Shown here: in pieces, positions 1 through 7,029 of the stretch | Layout: every line of letters starts with the position of its first letter | Numbering within the stretch: position 1 is the first letter of the stretch | Assembly (NCBI GenBank): GCA_902984215.1 | Contig: CADWAF010003239.1 | Coordinates: forward strand, 1 to 25,355 | Reading direction: 5' to 3' | DNA length: 25,355 nt | DNA from: Willaertia magna | Taxonomy: Eukaryota > Heterolobosea > Eutetramitea > Acrasida > Naegleriidae | The notes under the pieces: model-generated | What the model was told of the DNA's origin: nothing | Database searches by the model: none | Seen by the model: only the letters and a program-made list of their open reading frames with translations | Translations under genes and position numbers: made by a program

Positions 1-5
1 CCACA

Positions 6-449
6 TTGAATAATAACAAAAAAAACAACATGAATATCTCTTTTATTGATGAAACAGATAAGACAAAAGATAAACAATCAAGATGTAAAGTTCTTTCTTT
101 AATTATGAAAAATCAAAAGAAGAGTAGATTAAGAAAACAACTTTGCAATAAAGTATTACTTCAAAACTATTTCGAATGGCAAAAAACAGATACTTCTGGA
201 TCTGTTGTAAAGTATAAATTGAATAAAACTGAAAACCATCAGTGGATTAGTGTTGGAATAAATACAGTTAATGAAAATGGTTTGGTTAAGAAAGAAGAAG
301 AGATTTCTGAAGAAAAACAGAATCAACCTAAGCAACAAGGAAATCGAATTCTTGTTAGTGACTATTTTGGATTAAAGCTGGATGTTGATGATTTTATTTT
401 AACTTATGAAAAGATGTTAGCTGTCAATTCCAACCGGTGTCAAATGTGA
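6..449 (+). CDS. Unidentified Lys/Asn-rich protein, possibly 5'-partial
   Basis: I do not recognise this protein. The first ATG is at 30, giving 139 residues and a TGA stop at 447-449. The frame is open to the left edge of the window (an Asn/Lys-rich stretch), so this could be the last exon of a longer gene. The A-rich sequence just before ATG 30 resembles the start context of other genes here and favours a start at 30. The protein is basic at the N-terminal end (many Lys/Arg at residues 10-45), has a Lys/Glu-rich middle and a more ordered tail with aromatic residues (around SDYFGLKLDVDDF). There is no signal peptide or membrane segment. It converges on the next gene with only 33 nt between stops. 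Confidence 0.55.
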   Translation: MNNNKKNNMNISFIDETDKTKDKQSRCKVLSLIMKNQKKSRLRKQLCNKVLLQNYFEWQKTDTSGSVVKYKLNKTENHQWISVGINTVNENGLVKKEEEISEEKQNQPKQQGNRILVSDYFGLKLDVDDFILTYEKMLAVNSNRCQM

Positions 450-482
450 ATTTACGATTTTTAAATATTTTATAAAATTTAT

Positions 483-1730
483 TTAATCATCAATTACGAT
501 TGAAGAATTATCTGAATTTCCACTATTTTTTAATACAATTGCTTCTTCTAATTTTTCAAAATTTGTTTTATATAATTTCTGACATAATGGTTTTAATAAT
601 TCAAATTCTTTCTTTTCTTCTTCATTTAAATTTGGTTTTAATAAATAATAGCTTATTTCATCCTTATAAATAAATTCAATTTGTTGTAAAATCTTATTAG
701 AAGCCTTTACAATATAAACTTCTTCTTCTTCTTTCTTTTCTGTTTTATCTTTCTTTTCTTTTTTTAATTTTTTATTTAATTTCTTTTCTTCTTTAATTAC
801 CTTTTCTTTCTTTACACTCCTGTTGTTAATAGAAGAAGAAGTAACGTGACTATTTTGTAAAGATGATGATTGATTATTATTATCTTTTTGAAATAAAATT
901 GAACAAAAAGAAGCTGATAATGGCTTAATAGTTTTTTTAGTTTTAAATGACTGAAATAAATTTTCTGCATTACTTTCATTTCTTCTTTCATTATTATTTT
1001 GATTATTATTATTTAATAAATAATTTTGTAATTCTTTTTTATCATCTTTTTCCTTTTTAGCGTCATTTCTAGTTTTTATCTTTTTTACAGAACTAGTCCT
1101 GTCATTGTTATTATTATTGTCATTGTCGCTTTCTTCTTCTTCCTTTTTAACATTAATACTATTATAATATTCATTATCTTCATCATCTTCTTCATCACTT
1201 GAATTTAAAATAAATGTTCCATCATTTGAATCATCAGAATCTACGTCACTTTCTTCTTCTTTTAAATCTTTTGCCTTAACCATCTTTCCATTATAAATAT
1301 TTACCTTAATTGAACCAGTTAAAATTCCTTTATTTTCAATAAAATCATCTGCCAACTCACTTAATGCAAAACCAAACTTAAAAATTTCATTATTTAATCT
1401 ATTTTCAATTGCATTGACGCTTGAAGAAGATTTTGGATAAACTTCAAAAGATGAGAATAATTCATCTTTTTCATCATAATCACCAATCATTTTACCATCC
1501 ATTTCAATTTCAAAAACAATACTTCTTTTAAGTTTATTATTGATTTCTATTTGGAATGGAATAAATTGTAAAAGTTTTTTTTTGAAGGAGAGAACTGGAA
1601 TTTTACAGAAGATTTGATTGTTTTTTATGAAGGAATCGATTGGAGTGAATTCATTATTGTTGTTGTTGCGATTGTTGGTGATGTTTTTAATTTTTAAATA
1701 GACATCAAATTTATCATTGCTTGAAGACAT
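483..1730 (-). CDS. Low-complexity acidic/basic protein, possible DUF7918-like N-terminal domain
   Basis: A single-exon gene of 415 residues when started at the ATG at 1728-1730. The frame is open 35 codons further upstream to an ATG at 1835, but the inner ATG has the A-run typical of starts in this window, so I chose it. Residues 1 to about 165 look like a folded beta-rich domain ending in a pattern like ALSELADDF...GSIKVNIY, which recalls the fungal DUF7918 fold; this is a weak resemblance from memory. The rest is low complexity: Asp/Glu-rich segments, Asn runs, and Lys/Glu blocks with likely nuclear localisation signals, then a Leu/Lys-rich helical end. A nuclear or chromatin role is a guess from composition. 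It is divergent from the RsuA-type gene, 170 nt away. Confidence 0.7.
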   Translation of the reverse strand: MSSSNDKFDVYLKIKNITNNRNNNNNEFTPIDSFIKNNQIFCKIPVLSFKKKLLQFIPFQIEINNKLKRSIVFEIEMDGKMIGDYDEKDELFSSFEVYPKSSSSVNAIENRLNNEIFKFGFALSELADDFIENKGILTGSIKVNIYNGKMVKAKDLKEEESDVDSDDSNDGTFILNSSDEEDDEDNEYYNSINVKKEEEESDNDNNNNNDRTSSVKKIKTRNDAKKEKDDKKELQNYLLNNNNQNNNERRNESNAENLFQSFKTKKTIKPLSASFCSILFQKDNNNQSSSLQNSHVTSSSINNRSVKKEKVIKEEKKLNKKLKKEKKDKTEKKEEEEVYIVKASNKILQQIEFIYKDEISYYLLKPNLNEEEKKEFELLKPLCQKLYKTNFEKLEEAIVLKNSGNSDNSSIVIDD

Positions 1731-1900
1731 TTTTTTTTCACAATTTTTCACAGGAAATGGACATTTGACACTTTGCCCTGAAAACACCAAAATTTTAGCA
1801 TCTTCCAAGCCCACAATATTGAAGCAGCACTTCACTCCCTTTTAAAAAATTGTAAACAAAATGATTACAATGAAATTTGGCTTAGTTTAAACCAAAAAAA

Positions 1901-2653
1901 ATGTTAAGAATTGATAGAATTTTATCAGGGATGGGAATTTGTTCCCGAAGCGAAGCCGTTCAATATTTAAGAAAAAACATAATTACGGACCCAAAAAACA
2001 ATAAAAGAATTTTATCTACAAGCCATAAAGTTTGTGAAAAGGATATCAATAAATTATTGTGTAATGGAAAAGTATTTGATTATCCAACTTTAAATTTAAC
2101 AATTTTATTAAATAAACCAGTTGGTTATTTATGTTCAACAAGTAGAGAAGAATCTAATCACAAAATTATTTATGATTTACTTCCAATTGAATTTTTTAAT
2201 AGATCTCCTCTATTGTCAAGTGTTGGAAGATTAGATTTAGAAAGTTGTGGTTTATTAATTTTAACTCAAGATGGTCAGTTACAACATCAATTATTATCTT
2301 CACCTACTTTAGAAAAGAGATATTTAGTTGGATTTACTCCTCCATTAGTTGATGAAAAGGAAATTATTGAAATGAAAAGGGTTTTTGAATCTGGAAAGTT
2401 TTTATTGAGAAGTGAAGAAGAACCCTTAAAACCAGTCACAAACTTTGAAGTAATAGACGATACACACATTGCTATTTCAATTGTGGAAGGAAGGTATCAC
2501 CAAGTAAGAAGAATGTTTGCTGCTTTTGGTAAACGTGTTGAATTTTTGAAACGAATACAAATTGGAAGTATAGAAATTGATGAAGTAATTGAGAAAGAAG
2601 GAAAATGGAGGGTTATGAAGGAAGAAGAAATTGTTAAATTGTCATCTGTTTAA
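1901..2653 (+). CDS. RsuA-type pseudouridine synthase
   Basis: A 250-residue member of the bacterial-type RsuA/RluB/RluE/RluF family, which isomerises uridine to pseudouridine in rRNA. Residues 2 to about 60 form an S4-like RNA-binding domain (DRILSGMGICSRSEA). The catalytic domain follows: LNKPVGYLCST, then GRLDLESCGLL near residue 107 with the catalytic Asp, then EGRYHQVRRMFAAFG near 196-210. The YxCST and EGRYHQVxRMFAA motifs are closest to E. coli RsuA, which acts on small-subunit rRNA. The family is mainly bacterial and organellar in eukaryotes, so mitochondrial rRNA is a likely target, yet no obvious presequence precedes the S4 domain. The ATG follows an A-run. Codon use and AT content match the neighbours, so any transfer was old. 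Its stop overlaps that of CFAP70. Confidence 0.9.
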   Translation: MLRIDRILSGMGICSRSEAVQYLRKNIITDPKNNKRILSTSHKVCEKDINKLLCNGKVFDYPTLNLTILLNKPVGYLCSTSREESNHKIIYDLLPIEFFNRSPLLSSVGRLDLESCGLLILTQDGQLQHQLLSSPTLEKRYLVGFTPPLVDEKEIIEMKRVFESGKFLLRSEEEPLKPVTNFEVIDDTHIAISIVEGRYHQVRRMFAAFGKRVEFLKRIQIGSIEIDEVIEKEGKWRVMKEEEIVKLSSV

Positions 2654-5458
2654 TTATTCTTTTGTTTGTTTAACTCCTCAGTTATTTCGTTTAATAGTTC
2701 AGGATTAATTGTTTTAATTCCGCACCTCATTGCCTCTCTGATACATTTTTCTGCTTCTCTTTGCTTATTGTTTTTGATTGACACTAAGGTAAGATATGCC
2801 CATACTTCTGGATTCTTATTATTTTGAATGTTTGCTTCGTTTAATGATTGTTCTGCATATCTATAATCGTTTAGTCTATAGTAAGAGATACCAACACCTA
2901 ACCAACATATAGAAGAGGACCACTCTTTAGCAGCATTAAGATACGTATCTTTAGCCTTTTCGTATTTGTGTAGTTTTAAGTAAACACTTCCAAGTTTTAA
3001 TAGCAACGTAATATTTGGTTCTGAATCAACATGTTGATCTGTGACACTTAAGGCTGTTTCTAGTGCTTGTTCTGCCTCTGCGAATCTTCCAAACTTTTGA
3101 TGGATTTCTCCCATCATTTCCCAAGTATCCATTGATTTATATAATATCTTAATTGAATCATTCAAATACTCTTCAACCTTTTCATAATTTTCTCTAATCA
3201 TATATACTTTTGCTAAAGCATTCAATACCTCAGGTGTCTTCTCAGTTTCTTCCAATAACATATCTTCTGCCAATTCATCAGAATGGACACTCAATAAAAA
3301 TTTGGCAACCAAAATTTTTAGTGAACTTCTTGAATTACTTTGTTTTTCTAAAGCACTTTCACCATATATTAAACTTTGTTGTTCTTGTTTTGGATTATTA
3401 ATTTTCTTAAACAATAAACTAAGTAATCCCCATGAAATGTAGTCATTTGGATCAACGTCTACTACTGCTTGTAGGAAAACTTCAGCTTCTTTGTATTGTT
3501 GTTTCATTAGTAACAATACAGAATACAACCTTAGGCAAGGAATATGAGCCATGTCTATAGAGAGGGTTTCTCTAAAGGCTTGTTCTGCCTTTGTAATATC
3601 CTTAACTCTCATGCTAAAAGCCCCATATTCATACAATATTTCTTTTAATTCTGGGCTCTCTTCCTCTTCAGCATGGGCTATTCTCTCTTGGTGATATTGA
3701 GCCGTCAATGCATAGTTTTCATTGACCTCAGCCTCATCAGCCAATCTCTTCCATTTATCAGTTGGTTTGCCATCAATGCCCGTCATTGGAGGTTTTTCTT
3801 CTGTCTTTGCATTGGTAAAGATTCTATTCAATGCAACGTGCATTTGTTTTGTAAGAAATACATAAAGATCGTTGTAAAATATTTTAATTTCATTTTCGTT
3901 TTTATCTTTTAACTCAAAATAAAACTTTTCTTTTACTACCTGAATCACACATTCCTTTAGTCTTTCTTTGAAAGAAAAATACTTCCCTGAATGATTCAAC
4001 TCGAAAATAAACTATTTATGTTATATAAATTATAAATCTGTTACTTACAGTATCTCTATCAACATTACTATCTTTTCTCAGTAGAGTCTTGTATTCATTC
4101 ACTAAAATATCTACAACAGCACTCAATTCTTCGTGATATTTTTCCAGAGCATCACTAATATAATTGTAAAAACAATAAAGAAGTGTAAAACTTACATTTT
4201 CTTTTCCACCTTCTTTCTCTTAGGTATTAGTTCAGATGGCTTTAAATTAGGCTTCATTCTATTTTCCGGTTTTGGAATTAAAGGGTTTTCAATATATACA
4301 TTAATATTCACAGAAGTTTCCATTTGTTCAAAAGGATGTGTTTGTTCATCCCCTTCAGGAAGTAACTGAGGTGGGGCTGGATCTTTTGTCTTCTTTTTTC
4401 TTTTGTTTGCACTTTTGGGTCTATTGTCGAGAACTGAATCTCCTTCATCTGGAGACTGTTGGAGCAAAGAACAAGTACTAAACGATGTATTCCCTGGCTC
4501 CATTAGTTTTCTAAGTGGTGCCTCAAACTTTGCTCTATATTTCCTTTCATTATTATCTATCCATCCATCAACAAACTTTTCTCTTTGAATACACCTAATC
4601 ATTTTGAATTGCAAAGGTTCAGAGTTGACTGAAAGTTGCTCCAATTTATGCTGAGCTACATTGTCCAAGAAAAATGTTTGGGTATCCTTTTCCCAAGAAA
4701 CTCCATATTGATTGTCCTCAAGAGATATAACTTTACCGTTTCTAAAAAAATAGTTTTTAAAAGTATTTCCTGTTGGAATTGAGGCAATCACTATAAAATC
4801 TAAAGGAATATCTGTCACAGATTGATTCTCTTTTGGACACCATCCGTGAGGAATTTTTGTAATAGGTCCTAGTTTTATGGTTAAAAAGTTGCCGTTCTCT
4901 CTTTCTTTATCTAATAACAAAGGTTCATTAATCTCAAATCTCACTTTAACCTTTGGAATTTCCTCATTTGGAACATTTTCAGGTTCTATTAATTGAAATG
5001 TATACCAATCCTCTATAACCAAAGACTCTGAATAAAATTTATTAAAATTAAAATCTATAAAACCATATTCTACAGCATTTTTATCATCTTCTCCCTTAAT
5101 AAATTTTAGGTGGAATACATCGGAATTACTGTTAATGCACAGGTTTAGTAAATCCTTAATAATTTTGTATTAATAATTAATAATAAATTTATGTAAACCT
5201 ACCTCAGCCTTAACATTATAATTCTTTTCAATATTCAAATCTTGTAGTTCATTACTATTCACTACCTTAGTTTTTTCACTCTCACCATTCAAAAATCCAA
5301 ATGAGAAATGAAATTTTGCAGGAATTTTAGCGTTTTTTGGTTTAGGCCAATCCTTTCCTTCGGTAATTTTCACATCTTATCCCGATAATTATTACGAATA
5401 CAATCGTAAATCACTAAAAAAACCTATAACACTTACTAAGGGATATAGCTCTACTCAT
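2650..5458 (-). CDS. CFAP70: CFAP70, cilia- and flagella-associated TPR protein (5 exons)
   Basis: Exons, in transcript order, are 5458-5437, 5375-5203, 5154-4196, 4154-4049 and 4011-2650. The four introns (61, 48, 41, 37 nt) all join in frame and give 873 residues, shorter than the roughly 1,100-residue human protein. The first exon is only 22 nt and encodes MSRAISL. The N-terminal third looks beta-rich or C2-like. A Pro/Lys-rich linker near residues 310-385 is followed by NHSGKYFSFKERLK and LYVFLTKQMHVALN, which I recognise as conserved CFAP70 sequence, and then by a run of TPR repeats from about residue 510 to the end. CFAP70 is an axonemal protein tied to the outer dynein arm base and, in Chlamydomonas, to a central-apparatus projection. 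It shows that this organism builds motile cilia. Its stop overlaps the convergent RsuA-type gene. Confidence 0.9.
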
Positions 5459-5825
5459 TTTTTAAAAAGAAATTACTTAAAAATATAATTGAGGCGGTAA
5501 AGTATGATAAGGCAAGTGCTAGATTAAGATGCGCATCACAAAGAATTTGACTCCATTCATTAACTGTACAGTGTCTCTACAGCTCGGTATACCGACATAC
5601 GGACATACACGTCTTGCTTAATAGTACTAGTATATTATAAAAATATTTATGGTGATGTGTGCAGAGTAGCTTTCTAGGAATCGGTGCGAAGGGGGATTTG
5701 ATTAATTAATAAACTTTACATCACACATTATTCCATCAAACGGACCTTATAAAAAGTAATTCACCCATTGAGGGGTATGGTTATTATCAAACAAAAAAAA
5801 AAGAAACAATCAACTATTAATAATA
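5459..5825. other. Intergenic spacer between divergent genes, with less AT-rich patches
   Basis: This 367-nt spacer separates CFAP70 (-) from the small acylated-protein gene (+). No ORF of note is present. It looks less AT-rich than other spacers, for example around 5510-5610 and 5655-5700, and contains the perfect 12-bp palindrome TCGGTATACCGA. I found no tRNA T-loop pattern and no match to U1, U2, U4, U5 or U6 motifs. It most likely holds two divergent promoters. An unannotated non-coding RNA cannot be excluded. Confidence 0.5.
5584..5595. promoter_or_regulatory. Perfect 12-bp palindrome TCGGTATACCGA
   Basis: Both strands read TCGGTATACCGA. It sits in the spacer between two divergent genes, 125 nt upstream of the CFAP70 start and 230 nt upstream of the next start. 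A GC-capped palindrome stands out in this AT-rich DNA and could be a dimeric transcription-factor site. Function is inference only. Confidence 0.25.
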
Positions 5826-6185
5826 ATGGGAATCATTTGTAGCTCTAGAAAAAGTAATGTGGATGAAACATATACTGATATTGCATTAAGCAATAGTTTT
5901 AATAATAATAATAATGAAGAATCTTCATCCATAACATCAACAAGCATGAGTAGTATTGATAGTTTAAAATATAATAATAATGAACAAATTTCAAATAAAC
6001 TTTGTGTAGAAAATGATGATAAACTAAAAACAGAACCTATGAAATGCAAAAAGATAAATAGTTCTGTCTGTAAAGCAATAATACCACCTTTCATAACAAT
6101 AACTAAAGAATCTAATCCCCCTGAAAATTTTAAATATAATTTAACCATAAACCCAAACTTTTTAGTACCTCCAATGGAGGAGTAA
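5826..6185 (+). CDS. Small MGIIC-type, probably N-acylated protein, unidentified
   Basis: A 119-residue protein that I do not recognise. It begins MGIICSSRKS: Gly2 with Ser6 fits the N-myristoylation pattern, Cys5 fits adjacent palmitoylation, and the following Arg/Lys could help membrane binding. The middle (residues 20-75) is Ser/Asn-rich with an Asn run and probably disordered. The tail is Pro-rich and ends in PPMEE. No transmembrane segment is visible. This architecture suggests a small peripheral membrane adaptor, but that is inference from the N-terminus. The start at 5826 is preceded by an A- and AT-rich leader. It converges on ATP23, with 57 nt between stops. A minus-strand ORF on the same DNA is the antisense shadow of its Ser/Asn codons. 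Confidence 0.7.
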   Translation: MGIICSSRKSNVDETYTDIALSNSFNNNNNEESSSITSTSMSSIDSLKYNNNEQISNKLCVENDDKLKTEPMKCKKINSSVCKAIIPPFITITKESNPPENFKYNLTINPNFLVPPMEE

Positions 6186-6242
6186 TAATAATCTCAAATG
6201 TAAATATATCCAACAATTTTGTAATAATAATTGGTAAAAGGA

Positions 6243-6929
6243 TTAAATTCTTTTTACAAACGGTTCTGTATCATTAAAACAAGTTTTGAACATTGCTTCC
6301 ACTGTTTTTGCATTATTTTGTCCTTGACATAAACTACTTTGATTTAAAGAAAGAGTTGCTCTTCTTTTAACACAATTCATAAATTGACCTCTTAATCCAT
6401 CCATCTTTCCTCTTCTACTTTCATAAAGAAAGTCACATTCACCACTTAGTGCAGAAGCTCTTATTTCAGCACAAGCTAATTGATCACAACTCTTCCAATT
6501 TATCATTGCTCTACAATCATCATATGCATGAATAAGTTCGTGTAATAAAACAGTTTTATCATCAGCTTTTTTATATTTTTCCATTACATCTTCACACAAA
6601 ACAATACCGGGTTTTCCAAAAAAATTAGATGTAGATAAAACATCTTCATCGTTATCATTTGTATAAGTACTATTATTATTATTTGAATTTGTAGATGTTG
6701 TTGACTCATTATGTCCATCAAAAGAACCCAATACATAAGCAGCAGTAAATCTTGGAGCATCTGTTGAACTAGACAAACATCTTTCACATCTAAAAAACGG
6801 AGCTTTTAAAGGACACCCTATCCTTTCAATCTCTTGTAATAAAAAATTAATTGCTGGGTCCTGTAATTGTTTTTTCACAAAAGAAATACAATTCTTATGG
6901 GTTTGATGGATGGCTTCTCTTTCGCTCAT
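6243..6929 (-). CDS. ATP23: Mitochondrial inner-membrane protease/chaperone ATP23
   Basis: This 228-residue protein carries the ATP23 signature: HELIH at residues 130-134 (zinc metalloprotease HExxH) followed by AYDDCR, then WKSCDQLACAEIRASALSGEC and a Cys-rich C-terminal part (NCVKRRATLS). An upstream Cys cluster (CERC, residues 48-51) is also typical of the family. ATP23 works in the mitochondrial intermembrane space, where in yeast it trims the precursor of ATP synthase subunit 6 and helps assemble the Fo sector. All catalytic residues appear intact. An Asn/Ser/Thr-rich insertion at about residues 72-103 is not usual for the family and lies just before the GIVLCEDV segment. There is no intron and no clear N-terminal presequence, which is normal for ATP23. 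Confidence 0.95.
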   Translation of the reverse strand: MSEREAIHQTHKNCISFVKKQLQDPAINFLLQEIERIGCPLKAPFFRCERCLSSSTDAPRFTAAYVLGSFDGHNESTTSTNSNNNNSTYTNDNDEDVLSTSNFFGKPGIVLCEDVMEKYKKADDKTVLLHELIHAYDDCRAMINWKSCDQLACAEIRASALSGECDFLYESRRGKMDGLRGQFMNCVKRRATLSLNQSSLCQGQNNAKTVEAMFKTCFNDTEPFVKRI

Positions 6930-6961
6930 TTTTTAAAAATCTTTTGTACCAAAAAAAACAT

Positions 6962-7019
6962 ATGAAAAATGATTCAGCACCGAAGGCTTGAAGCCAAGCA
7001 GACCTCATTGAAGAAATAG
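6962..7019 (+). promoter_or_regulatory. Two overlapping short upstream ORFs before NOM1
   Basis: ATG 6962 opens a 9-codon reading frame ending TGA at 6989-6991. ATG 6969 opens a 16-codon frame in another register ending TAG at 7017-7019, 11 nt before the NOM1 ATG. If the transcript includes them they would reduce or regulate initiation at NOM1. A candidate intron (GT at 6945, TTTTGCAG ending at 7027) would remove both. The transcription start is unknown. Confidence 0.35.
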
Positions 7020-7029
7020 TTTTGCAGTG

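Noticed and set aside
1731..1835. N-terminal extension of the DUF7918-like protein from ATG 1835
   Set aside because: The extra 35 residues are Cys-rich and unlike the rest, while ATG 1730 has the A-run context seen at other starts.
3210..4588. Plus-strand ORFs at 3210, 3673, 4133 and 4403
   Set aside because: All are antisense to CFAP70 exons, whose joined reading frame matches a known family over its length.
5640..5760. Possible tRNA on either strand (CAAATCCCCC / GGGGGATTTG)
   Set aside because: No matching T stem, anticodon arm or acceptor stem could be assembled around it.
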